In this document: positions 32,848-42,505 of the stretch, piece after piece
Layout of the letters: each line of letters starts with the position of its first letter
Position numbering within the stretch: position 1 is the first letter of the stretch
DNA from: an uncultured Isosphaeraceae bacterium
GTDB lineage: Bacteria; Planctomycetota; Planctomycetia; Isosphaerales; Isosphaeraceae
Direction: 5' to 3'
Assembly: GCA_945957605.1 (NCBI GenBank)
Contig: CAMFLR010000001.1
Coordinates: 496,001-560,000, forward strand
DNA: 64,000 bases
Program-made: the position numbers and the translations under genes
Notes under the pieces: model-generated
What the model was told of the DNA's origin: nothing
The model's input: the letters and a program-made list of their open reading frames with translations, nothing else
Databases searched by the model: none

Positions 32848-33906
32848 TCAATTTCGCGGGAGCGTCGGCAGTTCGGTCGCACTCGGACGAGTGGCCGGAT
32901 CGCTGGTGTTCGAGAGCGGCGGCAGCGATGGCGGCTGGACCGGCGTGTTGGCGACCGCCGGAATCGCAGCAGGCTCGACAGCCGTGGCAGCAACCCGACG
33001 CGGCTTGGCACCAGGCGCGTTCAGGCGAAGCGTGAGCGTTCCCTTCATGCCGGGGCGAAGCTCGAAGTTGTCGTTCTTGAAGTCGGCATAGATGCGGACT
33101 TCCGTGGCAACTTGAGGCTGCACTTGCGGGTCGATGAAAGAGATTACGCCGCGGAACTTCTTCTGTTCGATTGGCAGCACATTTCCACGCTTGCCGTGAA
33201 CGGTAAGCTGCCACTCGACCTCGTCGCCTTCGCTAAGCCGGAACGAGGTTTCGAGCGGAACGAAGAAGAAGACGCGAACTTTCTCAAGATTGCCAAGCTC
33301 GACGACCGGCTCGTTCGCCTTGACGCTCTCACCCTCGCGTTTGAGGACCTTGAGAATCACGCCGCTGAACGGAGCCTTGATCGTATGCTCGTCGCGAGCC
33401 TGTGTCGCCAGGGCGAGTTCGGCCTGGGCGAGCTTCTGGTTTTCTTCGGCTTCCTGAATCATCGCCTCCGTAACAGCGACTTCAGCGAGCGACTTCTCGT
33501 AGTCTTCCTGCGAAACGTGACCACCCTGCATCGAGCGAAGGCGCTTGTTACGAGCGAGCGAAGCGATCGCCTGTTCGTACTGAGCCTTGGCCTTCTGGAT
33601 CGCGCCCGTGCTGGTCGCAGCGGTCTTGGCCTTGGCGACGAGCAGCTCGGCCTTCTGCTTGTGCAGTGTGCCGATCACACCGCTCTTCTGCACGTTCTTA
33701 CCGATTTCGAGCTCGAGCTTTTCGAGCACGCCTTCGGTCAGAGCCGAGATATCGGACTTCTGGATGAATTCAAAGGTCGCGTCGTCAACCAGCAACGTTT
33801 CGCCTTCGGCCGCTTGCTGCGCCTGGGTGGCGGTTGCGAGAAACGGAGCTGAGACAGCGATCAACGCGCCCGTGGTCAGCGCGAGCAATTTGCGAGGGAG
33901 GAGCAT
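32848..33906 (-). CDS. HlyD-family periplasmic adaptor
   Basis: The 352-residue protein has a signal peptide (ending near TQAQ), a lipoyl half-motif, and a coiled-coil hairpin of about 100 residues (KAQYEQAIASLARN, QEDYEKSLAEVAVTE). The second lipoyl half (TIKAPFSGVILKVLKREGE), a beta-barrel domain and a Pro-rich tail follow. This is the membrane-fusion-protein fold of RND/ABC efflux adaptors. GGAGT lies upstream of the ATG at good spacing. It sits between the other two genes of the cluster; no RND pump, ABC transporter or TolC gene lies in the window. Confidence 0.88.
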   Translation of the reverse strand: MLLPRKLLALTTGALIAVSAPFLATATQAQQAAEGETLLVDDATFEFIQKSDISALTEGVLEKLELEIGKNVQKSGVIGTLHKQKAELLVAKAKTAATSTGAIQKAKAQYEQAIASLARNKRLRSMQGGHVSQEDYEKSLAEVAVTEAMIQEAEENQKLAQAELALATQARDEHTIKAPFSGVILKVLKREGESVKANEPVVELGNLEKVRVFFFVPLETSFRLSEGDEVEWQLTVHGKRGNVLPIEQKKFRGVISFIDPQVQPQVATEVRIYADFKNDNFELRPGMKGTLTLRLNAPGAKPRRVAATAVEPAAIPAVANTPVQPPSLPPLSNTSDPATRPSATELPTLPRN

Positions 33907-33979
33907 GGCACACTCCGGTCGATAGAGATGGTCGGTCGGGGAGGTAGAAGCCGCGTTGTATTCGTTTGTGTGTTCATCG

Positions 33980-34014
33980 CCGTCTCAAAGCCCGCATTTG
34001 GAGCTTTGAGACGG
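33980..34014. promoter_or_regulatory. 12-bp inverted repeat between the two adaptor genes
   Basis: CCGTCTCAAAGC and GCTTTGAGACGG form a perfect stem around an 11-base loop in the gap between the GAF-HlyD and HlyD genes. No T tract follows on the minus strand. It may stabilise or partly end the transcript, setting the ratio of the two products. Confidence 0.5.
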
Positions 34015-34050
34015 GAGGATATGAGAGGGAAGTGGCTCGGATCGTTCCGA

Positions 34051-36117
34051 TCAGTTGAGGAACGGCCAGCGGAAGAACACCGTCTCGTAGATGACGTGGA
34101 GCACGTCGCGGAAGATGACGTAGCTCAGACGGGCCTCGCCGCAATCGACTCGGGCACGAACCTCAGCACCGGGACGGAGCGTCTTGTTATTGGTGAGGAA
34201 CTCGTCGCGAACCTTGTCGCTGAACCCGACCGTCACCTTGACGACGTGCTTCGTCTCGACCAGTTCGGCCTTCGAGCCGACGCGTCGTACGAAACCTTCG
34301 TAGCGGTGCTTGGGATCGGTCGCGATCACGAAGTAGGCTCGGAGCGCTGTTCCCGGCGGCTTGGTGCCCGCTGTGATCTCGGCGGCCAGCTTGCTCTGTG
34401 CGTCGAGAACCGGGCCCATGTCGTCGTCGGGTACTTCGACTTCCATCACCCATTCGCCGTCAGTCGCGGCGATTTGCAGCAATTCCTGGCCGATTTCGAC
34501 CGGACGCTGATTGAGGTTCTTCTTGGGTTCCCAGGTGGTGATGATGCCGTCCTGCGGCGCCTTCACCTCGAGCATCTCGAGCTGCTTCTTGATGATCTCA
34601 AGCTCTTGATGCGCCGAGTCGGCCCGAATCTTGGCTTCAGCTTCCTGGCCCTTGAGCGAGTACGATTCGCCGTTGCGCGACTTGTCGGCCCGTTCCGCCT
34701 GGTCGTGATAGTGGCTCTGCTGCGCGCGGGCGGCCGCTTCCTCGCCGAGGAGCTTGCCGTAATCCTTTTCGAGATCCTTGCTCTCGATGATGACAAGCGT
34801 TTCGCCCTGCTTGACGAACTGGCCGTGGTCGACGAGCACCTTGCCCACCACACCCGGGTGCGGAGCATAAAGAACCTGACGCGTTTCGGGCAGCAGCGAG
34901 CCGCGGCCTTCGATCGTCAGCTTCCAGGGAACGAAGGCAAGAACGCAAATCACAGCGACGAGCAGGACGAGCACAGCGACGATCTTCGCGAGCGTACGAC
35001 CGCGGAAGAACCGCCAGGGCGAACCGACTGCCTTGAGGATCGGCAGGAATGTCTTGTCGTGCTCCGACGCATTCCAGAGTGCGGTCGACGAGTGGCGCGA
35101 TACCACTTCGCAACGCGCGTGGATATCGGTCGGCGCTACTTCGTCGCCAATCTGCTCGGCCACAACGCAGCCGAACGGAACCTTGTCTTTGCCCGGCTCA
35201 ATGTCAGGGCGATAAAGCAGCGTAACGACGACGACCTTCGAGCCTGATTCGTCGATGTAAGTTTCGAGTGCGTCGCGAATATCCGGGGCGAAACCTTCGG
35301 TATTGCCGGTGTAGACGAGGTCTTCACCCGAGCGAAGCACGACCTTGCAAAGCTTGGTGAGGTCGCGGATCAGGTTCGCGCGTTGTTCGACCACTTCCTG
35401 GCCGCTGACGGCCTCGACCATCGTCCGGCCGCCGACTTTGAGCGTGACGCTCAAACGGTCGCAACCGACGAGTCGCTTACCTTCGTTGGCAACCGTGAAA
35501 CTCGTATCTTTCAGGTGAAGAGACGAGTGAATGTCGTGCGTGAATGTTTCGAGCTGGTTCCACAGCTTCTGCTGCGAAACCATCTGGCGCATCTGGCGAT
35601 TTTTGAGGTAAGTGCCGGCCAGGTCGCAAAGGTCGCTCACGAAGCGGAGCGTGCTCTTCTGGCTGGCGGCCTTACGCGTGGGATCCATCAGGATTTCAAG
35701 CAGACCGACGACCTGCTTGTCGACCATCAGGGGCGCGATGATGAGCGCGTAGTTCGTGGGATTGCCGGCGTTGGGAAGGCCTTCGACCGTCGCCTGCGGC
35801 GGGATGATCTGCGGCGACGCCGCCTGAATCATGCAACCGAGCAGTGCGTCGTGAGGCGCTGTGCGAACGCGGCCGTCCATGAGTCCCGAGATGCGGAACT
35901 CGAGCTGATATTGCAGCTTGAGTCCACCGCGGCCGTCGAGCAGCCAGAGCACACCGGCCGACGCCGCGACAGCCGCGACCGACCGATTGAGGAACTCGAC
36001 GTAAAACTCGGGAGGCTGGATATCCGACTCGGCCAGTTCGGCTATCTCGCCCACTAGCGTGCGGATCTGGTTCTTTGTCTGTTCAAGCAGACCGGGATCA
36101 ATAGTTTCTTCCGGCAT
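34051..36117 (-). CDS. GAF-domain / HlyD fusion membrane protein
   Basis: The 688-residue protein has two GAF-like domains in the cytoplasmic N-terminal part (about residues 40-175 and 195-345). One transmembrane helix follows at about 376-396, then a HlyD-type periplasmic part with lipoyl halves (YAPHPGVVGKVLVDHGQFV and VKAPQDGIITTWEP), a coiled coil between them, and a barrel. The layout would let a cytoplasmic sensor domain act on an envelope adaptor. It is the first gene of the three-gene cluster. The ligand of the GAF domains is unknown. Confidence 0.85.
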   Translation of the reverse strand: MPEETIDPGLLEQTKNQIRTLVGEIAELAESDIQPPEFYVEFLNRSVAAVAASAGVLWLLDGRGGLKLQYQLEFRISGLMDGRVRTAPHDALLGCMIQAASPQIIPPQATVEGLPNAGNPTNYALIIAPLMVDKQVVGLLEILMDPTRKAASQKSTLRFVSDLCDLAGTYLKNRQMRQMVSQQKLWNQLETFTHDIHSSLHLKDTSFTVANEGKRLVGCDRLSVTLKVGGRTMVEAVSGQEVVEQRANLIRDLTKLCKVVLRSGEDLVYTGNTEGFAPDIRDALETYIDESGSKVVVVTLLYRPDIEPGKDKVPFGCVVAEQIGDEVAPTDIHARCEVVSRHSSTALWNASEHDKTFLPILKAVGSPWRFFRGRTLAKIVAVLVLLVAVICVLAFVPWKLTIEGRGSLLPETRQVLYAPHPGVVGKVLVDHGQFVKQGETLVIIESKDLEKDYGKLLGEEAAARAQQSHYHDQAERADKSRNGESYSLKGQEAEAKIRADSAHQELEIIKKQLEMLEVKAPQDGIITTWEPKKNLNQRPVEIGQELLQIAATDGEWVMEVEVPDDDMGPVLDAQSKLAAEITAGTKPPGTALRAYFVIATDPKHRYEGFVRRVGSKAELVETKHVVKVTVGFSDKVRDEFLTNNKTLRPGAEVRARVDCGEARLSYVIFRDVLHVIYETVFFRWPFLN

Positions 36118-36351
36118 GGTGGTCCCGTAGGTAGAGAGCCAGAGGTCGGTTTTCCCGATGCCTCAATCCGCAACGCGCGCCCTCTTGGCGTTAACTAATC
36201 ACAACGGGACCACCTGACTTCCCTTCTTCCTTGGAAATTTTTCCAAAACCGCGCGCGGGCTTTCCACGGCCGCTCCGTTCGCCCCAGAACTCGCATGGTA
36301 CAATCTTCGCGTCAGCCCCTGTTTATTTGCCTAGACCCCCTGGATTTCGAT

Positions 36352-37392
36352 ATGTCGACGGTGTCCTCGACGCAGCCTATCCATCTTGTCACCGGTGCCA
36401 CGGGGCTACTCGGAAGTCACATCGCCGAAAAACTCGTAGCGAACGGTCGGCGAGTTCGCGCCCTCGTCCGTCCCACGAGCGACACTAAATTCCTAAGCTC
36501 GCTTGGTATCGACGTCGTCGTGGGAAATCTGGTCGATCCAGCGTCCTGCCGCTCAGCCATGAGAGACGTCTCAATCGTCTACCATGCCGCGGCAAAAGTG
36601 GGCGACTGGGGGAAATGGGCTGAATTCGATTCAGACTGCCTCGACGCGACCGAAGTGCTCGCGAAAGTTGCCGTCGAAGCGAAGGTAGAGCGTTTCGTTC
36701 AGATCAGTTCAACGAGCGCTTATGGTCATCCCAATGAAGGCGGCCCGCCTGTTGATGAAACCGCCGAATTAGGCCAGAACCTCTGGCCGATCTGGGATTA
36801 CTACACACTCAGCAAGGTTGAATGCGAAAAGCTCCTGTGGCGAGCGGTCGAGCGCGATGGCTTGCGATTGACCGTCATTCGCCCAAGCTGGCTCTATGGC
36901 GAGCGTGACCGAACGACGGTCGCCCGGCTCGTCACTCGGCTCCGCGCGGGGAAAGTGCCGCTGATTGGTCCCGGCAATAATCCGCTCAGCGCGATTTACG
37001 CCGGGAATGTCGCCGACGCCGCGATCATGGCGGCCGACGACCCCAACTCGGTCAACGAGGCGTACAATATCACGTCGATGGGGCCGATCACGCAGTCAGA
37101 GTGGCTAAGCCTGTTCGCCGACGCGTGCAATGCCCCAAGGCCAAGGCGACACGTCCCTTACGGCGTAACCTTTGCCGCAGCGTTCATGCTTGAAGCGATT
37201 GGGAGACTAAGAAATCGCAAGCGTCCACCGTTAATCACTCGCTACGCGACGTGGCTGATGGCCCGTCAGGTCGCTTACAGCACCGAGAAGGCGACGACGA
37301 AGCTTGGCTGGAAGCCGGCGATTGGCTATCCCGAGAGTATCGCGCGATCAGTTCTGTGGTATCTCGAACAAACTGACCGTCCCAATCGTTGA
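36352..37392 (+). CDS. NAD-dependent epimerase/dehydratase (3beta-HSD-like SDR)
   Basis: The 346-residue protein has the extended-SDR pattern. TGATGLLGS lies at residues 14-22, an active-site Ser segment (QISSTSAYG) follows, and the YYTLSK motif has Tyr151 and Lys155. PSWLYGERD and a variable C-terminal substrate part follow. It resembles 3beta-hydroxysteroid dehydrogenase/sterol-type and dihydroflavonol-reductase-like SDRs; the substrate is unknown. The ATG at 36352 starts the homology; no clear ribosome-binding site precedes it, so the transcript may be nearly leaderless. It is divergent from the GAF-HlyD gene over 234 bases. Confidence 0.88.
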   Translation: MSTVSSTQPIHLVTGATGLLGSHIAEKLVANGRRVRALVRPTSDTKFLSSLGIDVVVGNLVDPASCRSAMRDVSIVYHAAAKVGDWGKWAEFDSDCLDATEVLAKVAVEAKVERFVQISSTSAYGHPNEGGPPVDETAELGQNLWPIWDYYTLSKVECEKLLWRAVERDGLRLTVIRPSWLYGERDRTTVARLVTRLRAGKVPLIGPGNNPLSAIYAGNVADAAIMAADDPNSVNEAYNITSMGPITQSEWLSLFADACNAPRPRRHVPYGVTFAAAFMLEAIGRLRNRKRPPLITRYATWLMARQVAYSTEKATTKLGWKPAIGYPESIARSVLWYLEQTDRPNR

Positions 37393-37559
37393 GATGCATA
37401 CACTCGTCGCTATTCGGCACAACCCGCGCGTTTTGCCACTTGCCGACTGAAGTTGCCGATGCCACGATATCATTAAGAACCCGCGAAGCCGCGTACTTCA
37501 CTCGCACGCTCACCTCGCGCACAGCCACGTAGATCGACACCTTTGTGGAGTTATCGCGC

Positions 37560-40460
37560 ATGAATTCTCGACTCGCCCGCCCCTGGGCGCTCGCGTGGTC
37601 GGCCGCGCTCGCCGTTCTTGTAACGGCGCCTACCTTCGCCGACGATAAGCCGGCCCCTGCCCCCAAGCCGGCCGTTTCACCGACCGACCTCGACCTGGCC
37701 GACCTCCTTCGCGCCCGCGCCGGCTCCCTGAGCGGCGGCGGCTCGAGCGGTTCCAGCGACCCCAAACGCTACCGTGACTTCAACGAAGTGACGCAGGGCG
37801 CGAACCGGCAGGACGGTCTCTTCACGCTCTATCAGAAGGACGACCACCTCTACGCCGAGATCAAGCCGTTCCAGTTCGATCAGCCGCTCTACGCCACGGC
37901 GATGATCGCCCGCGGTCTCGCTCGCGCGGGAGAACCGCTGAGCGACCCCAACGACCCGCTCCTCGTCGTCTTTCATCGCGCTGGCGACAAGGTGCAAGTC
38001 ATCGCCCGCAACTTCTTCTTCAAGGCCCCATCGGGCTCGCCGATTGAGAAGGCGGTCAAGCAGAACTACACCGACAGTGTGTTGATGGCGCTGCCGATCG
38101 TCAGCCTCAATCCCGGCGGCGGGATGAGCGTGCTCGTCGACCTCGCCGACATCTACTTCACCGATTTCGCCAAGGTCGGCCTCGGTTTCATCGACCGCAG
38201 TCGCACGAACTGGTTCAAGGTGAAGGCGTTCCCGAACAACCTCGAACTCGAAGTTCAGGCGACCTTCGGCGGCGCAGGCCGAGCCGGCACGGCTGACGGC
38301 GTTTCCGATGGCCGTGGTGTGACGATGGTCATTCACTACAGCCTGCTCAAGCTGCCGGATCCGATGTACCACCCGCGTGTCGCCGATGATCGCGTGGGCC
38401 ACTTCCTGTGCGCGCTCAAGGATTTCGGCTCGAACGATCCCGACACCAACTTCATTCGTTTCATCAACCGCTGGCGGCTCGAAAAGGCCGACGCCCGCGC
38501 CAAGCTCTCGCCGCCCAAGCGGCAGATCGTTTGGTGGGTGGAAGACACTGTCCCCGTCGAGTATCGTCCGTATGTTGAAGCCGGCATTCTTGAATGGAAC
38601 AAGGCATTCGAGAAGATCGGCATTCGCAACGCCCTCGCGGTGCGCTGGCAGTCGGAACGCGACGACTTCGACCCCGAGGATATGAACTACTGCACGATTC
38701 GCTGGATCACCACGAATCGCACCTATGCAATGAGCTGCTTCCGCACCAACCCTCTCACCGGCGAAATCCTCGACGGCGACGTGATTTTTGATGCGTCGTG
38801 GGTCAAGTCGTGGAAGAAGGATTACGCCTTCCTGACCGGCTCGACACCCGTCACTTCCGACGGCCGCAACGGCGGTGACGATGCACCACTCGCGATGGGC
38901 GAAATCATTAGCCCGATCCTCGCCGACAAGAAGGGCTACGGCCAGTTCTTGCCCGCGAAGCCTGGTCGCAACGGCGGACTCGACGTCGTCCCCGCCGAGT
39001 GGGGACCTCTCCAAATCCAGCTTCAGCGACGTCTCGCCGCGCAGAACCAGCACGCCTGCCAACTGACGACCGGCATGAATTCGGAACTAAGTCTTGCCTC
39101 GGTCGTCTTTTCCGACCTGCCGCTCGCCCAGGCCGGAGTGGGCTCGCCGGGTGTCGCGGCCGACGCGAAGCTGCCCGAAGAGTTCATCGGCCAGTTGATC
39201 AAGGAAGTCGTGATGCATGAGGTGGGCCACTCGCTCGGCCTCCGTCACAACTTCCGCGCCAGCGCAATGCTCACCGCCGACCAACTCAACGACACAAACA
39301 TCACCCGCGTGAAAGGCCAGGCGGCGAGCGTGATGGATTATAACCCCATCAACCTCGCGCCCAAGGGCCAGAAGCAGGGCGATTACGTCACGCAGACGCT
39401 CGGCCCGTACGACTACTGGGCGATCGAATACGCCTACAAGGAAGTGATGGGTGACGAAGCCGGCGAGCTCAAACGCATCGCCGCCCGCTCCGCCGAGCCG
39501 GACCTGCTGTTCGGCGAAGACTTCGACAAGATGATGAACAACGACCCACTCGTGAATACGTACGACCTCGGGTCGGACAACTGCCGCTTCGCGAAGGATC
39601 GGCTCAGTCTTGTCGAAAGCCTGCTCAAAGATCTCGATACGAAGGTGGTGAAGGACGGCGAGTCGTGGACTCGGGCTCGCGTGGCGTTTTCTTCACTAAT
39701 CCGGCAGTACGGCAACGCGGCGACGTTAGTTTCGCAGTACGTCGGCGGCCAAACTGTGACGCGCGATCACAAGGGTGACAAGGGCGCACGTGATCCCGTC
39801 GTGCCGATCGCGGGCGACAAGCAGCGCGAGGCGCTGGGGATTCTTGTCGACCATGTTTTCAGCGACAAGGCGTTCAAGTTTTCACCGACTTTGTTGCGTC
39901 GTCAGGCGAGCGAGAAGTGGATGCACTGGGGCTCGCGTCCCGATGGCGTCGACATCTCAATTTACGACCGCATCCTCGGCATCCAGCGCATCGGCCTGGC
40001 GCACTGCCTCGACGCTGAAGTGCTCACCCGCGTGCAGGATCAGGAATTGCAGTCCGATCCTGGCTCGAAGCCGCTCGCTCTTGCTGAGATTTTCCGTACG
40101 CTCTCGAACGGAATCTTCAGCGAGCTGACGATCGATCCCAAGGCCAAGCCGAACACCCTGGCGATCTCAACAATTCGCCGCAACATTCAGCGCGAGTACA
40201 TCTCGCGGCTCTCCGGCATCGTCCTTGGACCGAAGGCCCCTGCCCTGGGCGGTAACTTCATGTTCGTGGTGTTCTCCGGCTCAGACGAAGCCCCAGCCGA
40301 CGCCCGAGCGCTGGCACGTCTCCACCTCAAGGAACTCGCGGCAAAACTCGGCCCGGCGACCGCCCAGGCCAGCGATGACACTACGAAGGCTCACCTTGAA
40401 GAATGCCAGCAGCGGATCTTCCGCGTGCTGGGTGCGAATGTGAGCGCGAACCAGCCGTAG
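37560..40460 (+). CDS. Secreted zinc metalloprotease (DUF5117/DUF4953-type)
   Basis: The 966-residue protein has a signal peptide (MNSRLARPWALAWSAALAVL...FADD). The metzincin-like zinc site HEVGHSLGLRH is at residues 553-563, with His553, His557 and His563 as ligands and Glu554 as catalytic base. The Met-turn SVMDYNP follows with Met592. Upstream are DUF5117 features (FFFKAPSGSP, WWVEDTVPVEYRPYVEAGI). The GTG 15 bases upstream was rejected because GGAG lies 9 bases before the ATG at 37560. It is monocistronic and ends at a strong terminator. Substrates of this family are not established. Confidence 0.92.
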   Translation: MNSRLARPWALAWSAALAVLVTAPTFADDKPAPAPKPAVSPTDLDLADLLRARAGSLSGGGSSGSSDPKRYRDFNEVTQGANRQDGLFTLYQKDDHLYAEIKPFQFDQPLYATAMIARGLARAGEPLSDPNDPLLVVFHRAGDKVQVIARNFFFKAPSGSPIEKAVKQNYTDSVLMALPIVSLNPGGGMSVLVDLADIYFTDFAKVGLGFIDRSRTNWFKVKAFPNNLELEVQATFGGAGRAGTADGVSDGRGVTMVIHYSLLKLPDPMYHPRVADDRVGHFLCALKDFGSNDPDTNFIRFINRWRLEKADARAKLSPPKRQIVWWVEDTVPVEYRPYVEAGILEWNKAFEKIGIRNALAVRWQSERDDFDPEDMNYCTIRWITTNRTYAMSCFRTNPLTGEILDGDVIFDASWVKSWKKDYAFLTGSTPVTSDGRNGGDDAPLAMGEIISPILADKKGYGQFLPAKPGRNGGLDVVPAEWGPLQIQLQRRLAAQNQHACQLTTGMNSELSLASVVFSDLPLAQAGVGSPGVAADAKLPEEFIGQLIKEVVMHEVGHSLGLRHNFRASAMLTADQLNDTNITRVKGQAASVMDYNPINLAPKGQKQGDYVTQTLGPYDYWAIEYAYKEVMGDEAGELKRIAARSAEPDLLFGEDFDKMMNNDPLVNTYDLGSDNCRFAKDRLSLVESLLKDLDTKVVKDGESWTRARVAFSSLIRQYGNAATLVSQYVGGQTVTRDHKGDKGARDPVVPIAGDKQREALGILVDHVFSDKAFKFSPTLLRRQASEKWMHWGSRPDGVDISIYDRILGIQRIGLAHCLDAEVLTRVQDQELQSDPGSKPLALAEIFRTLSNGIFSELTIDPKAKPNTLAISTIRRNIQREYISRLSGIVLGPKAPALGGNFMFVVFSGSDEAPADARALARLHLKELAAKLGPATAQASDDTTKAHLEECQQRIFRVLGANVSANQP

Positions 40461-40494
40461 TGGTTCAAGCCTCATTGCGAAATCGTTGCCAAGA

Positions 40495-40525
40495 GGAGGC
40501 TGGATTTTCCAGCCTCCTTTCTTGT
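40495..40525 (+). terminator. Intrinsic terminator of the metalloprotease gene
   Basis: AGGAGGCTGGA and TCCAGCCTCCT form an 11-bp perfect stem with a 3-base TTT loop, followed by TTCTTGTT. Confidence 0.88.
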
Positions 40526-40753
40526 TGTGAGCGCTCGCAGAATCTTCTTTGTTCGAGGTAGTACAGGAAAGAGCCTATCGTAGCAACACCGAAAAAGCGG
40601 CCGGCATGGAAGGCTCTAACCGGCGTGAACCTCAGCATATTCGCCCCTCTCCTCGGTATCATTAGTTCTGAATCATCACGTGATTCGTCGCCAAATTCGA
40701 GTATCAATAGGCTTCTCCAAATGTGGCGATTCGCATCTCAAGGGACTTGCCTC

Positions 40754-41128
40754 ATGCGTTTGCCCGATGCCAATCGCTTTTTATCCATCTTGGTATGTGC
40801 TTTTTTCGCAATCATCGGTGAACTTGTCTTGTCTTTCCCATTCGCCTTTTCACCGGGGTGGGCAAACGGGGCTCCCGGATTCACCCTCTACCAGGCGTGG
40901 ACAATCGGCGTATCTTCGTTTCTCTTCGTCTTTATCGTGACAGTCGGTGTCGGTACCGCCGCTCTGGTTGCGTATACCCTTTGTCGCTTCCGACGAACAC
41001 TTCAGTTCGCCACGCCGGTCTTCGTCGGATTCCTCGCTTTCGTTTCTACATTTGCTGCCGTCTTTTGTGCGTTCGCATTTCGATCGGTTTACGAGAGTGC
41101 GTTTGCGGAATGGCCCAACGGGTTGTAG
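40754..41128 (+). CDS. Small hypothetical membrane protein
   Basis: The protein of about 125 residues has three to four hydrophobic helices (LSILVCAFFAIIGELVL, WTIGVSSFLFVFIVTVGVG, PVFVGFLAFVSTFAAVF). AAGGGA lies 8 bases before the ATG at 40754; the open frame extends further left without support. No family was recognised. It precedes another membrane protein gene in the same direction, suggesting a two-gene unit. Confidence 0.55.
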   Translation: MRLPDANRFLSILVCAFFAIIGELVLSFPFAFSPGWANGAPGFTLYQAWTIGVSSFLFVFIVTVGVGTAALVAYTLCRFRRTLQFATPVFVGFLAFVSTFAAVFCAFAFRSVYESAFAEWPNGL

Positions 41129-41283
41129 TCGAACATCCGTCTCATCTGTACGGTGAACTGCACCGTCGGCCTCGCCATGGCATCGCAAAACGGATCGCGC
41201 GACATCCATACGTCGTTTCTGCCAGGGTATTTCATTTTCACAAGTCGGAGTCCAGCAAGAATCAATCCCACGGGAGCGTTTTC

Positions 41284-42033
41284 GTGAGCACGGCCAGCCA
41301 ACCACTACAACCTGCACCAGCGCGTACGCGCAGTTTCGAGCCGTTTCGCCCACTTCTCTCCGGCTTTTTTGGAATCCTCGCCCCCATCGTTTGCTTGCTG
41401 GTGATGGCCTTCGGCGATCCTCTTATTGCGGAAATCCCCGGCCTCGCCTTTTTTAATCGCTATCCGATTTTCAATTACAGTTTCGTCGCGATTAGCATCT
41501 TCGTTTTACTCATTTGGCTGAAAATGGGCATACGTATTGGTTGCTACAGCGGCCTGCTTGCTGGCGCGATGCTAATAGGTGCTGCATACTCTGGCCTGCT
41601 CGGTGTGGTGCTTTTTCCCATGAGCGTTGTGGGACTGATGGTCGCAATTGGCGCTTTCGGCTTCACACCGTTGTTCACGTCTTACGTTTTTTACCGCAAC
41701 GCCGAACGAGCCTGCCACCTCGCTCAGGCACGTCTAGGTTACCGACGCTTCGTGGGGACGCTTTTCGTCGGTGCCGTTCTCGCATTCAGCATTCCTTGCC
41801 TCGTTGAAGTGTATGCAACCCGCAGCCTGAACCATGCCGTTGAGTCCATCACCTCTGGCCAACCCGTCGCGAAGGCCATCCCACTCCGATTGATTGCGCC
41901 CATCTATCACAATGCATTTATAGCGGCCTACCAACGCGAAACAAACCACGATCGACAGTCGCAGATCGCCGCGGCGTATCGTGAGATTTTTCACCGAAGC
42001 ATCGAGGAATGGATCAGATGGCTGAACGACTGA
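41284..42033 (+). CDS. Hypothetical polytopic membrane protein
   Basis: The protein of about 249 residues begins at a GTG (VSTASQPLQPAPART), 7 bases after GGGAG. The frame is open far to the left but that part is Arg-rich shadow of the previous gene. Five hydrophobic helices are seen (SGFFGILAPIVCLLVMAFG, FVAISIFVLLIWLKMG, AMLIGAAYSGLLGVVLF, VGLMVAIGAFGF, LFVGAVLAFSIPCLVEV). A soluble C-terminal helix pair follows. Function is unknown. Confidence 0.6.
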   Translation: MSTASQPLQPAPARTRSFEPFRPLLSGFFGILAPIVCLLVMAFGDPLIAEIPGLAFFNRYPIFNYSFVAISIFVLLIWLKMGIRIGCYSGLLAGAMLIGAAYSGLLGVVLFPMSVVGLMVAIGAFGFTPLFTSYVFYRNAERACHLAQARLGYRRFVGTLFVGAVLAFSIPCLVEVYATRSLNHAVESITSGQPVAKAIPLRLIAPIYHNAFIAAYQRETNHDRQSQIAAAYREIFHRSIEEWIRWLND

Positions 42034-42098
42034 TCTGTCGTTCTTAAGAATTCATCGGCGGATTCAAGTTTGCAACTTCTGATTCCAGTCGGCTTTCA

Positions 42099-42494
42099 CT
42101 AAGGTATCCACGGAAATAACAGCCGGCGATGATAGACGTCCCGCTTTTCTGACATTTCACGAGCGTTCTTTTCGTATTCTTTAATGATCTCGACCCGCCA
42201 CTGCAATTCCTGTATCCAGCTTTGTAAATCCACGTCGAACCAATGAACGCCGATGCCAAGGTGTTCCCCGCTCTTCTCGCGATCTTCCCACGAGTAAGGC
42301 GTCCCTTGCTTTTCTCTGCAAACGGCGATTTGTTTTCGGTTGTATTCAATTTCACGAAGGCAGGTATTCGCACCCATGGCAGATCGACTTCGCTTGTAAC
42401 GATTTTGCAGTTCTGTTGACGTCCCGAGCAAAATCGCTACAAGGAACACCACAAACATGATGATCCTCGTCGTCAGATAGCGAACGAACTTCAT
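42099..42494 (-). CDS. Hypothetical single-pass membrane protein
   Basis: The 131-residue protein has one N-terminal hydrophobic helix (IIMFVVFLVAILLG), then an external or cytosolic part rich in charged helices with two cysteines (NTCLREIE, AVCREK). GAGG lies 7 bases before the ATG, overlapping the end of the upstream HEAT-like gene 11 bases away, so the two are probably co-transcribed. No family was recognised. Confidence 0.55.
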   Translation of the reverse strand: MKFVRYLTTRIIMFVVFLVAILLGTSTELQNRYKRSRSAMGANTCLREIEYNRKQIAVCREKQGTPYSWEDREKSGEHLGIGVHWFDVDLQSWIQELQWRVEIIKEYEKNAREMSEKRDVYHRRLLFPWIP

Positions 42495-42505
42495 CGCTCA
42501 GCCTC

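Noticed and set aside
33928-35247. 439-codon frame antisense to the GAF-HlyD gene
   Set aside because: No domain and complete overlap with a well-supported gene.
37677-39062. 461-codon frame antisense to the metalloprotease
   Set aside because: Shadow of a gene with zinc site, Met-turn and signal peptide.
40858-41283. N-terminal extension of the membrane protein at 41284
   Set aside because: It overlaps the previous gene in another frame, is Arg-rich, and a GTG with a good ribosome-binding site lies at 41284.
41001-41283. Frameshift joining the two small membrane genes
   Set aside because: The first ends with a normal stop and the second has its own ribosome-binding site, so two genes fit better.
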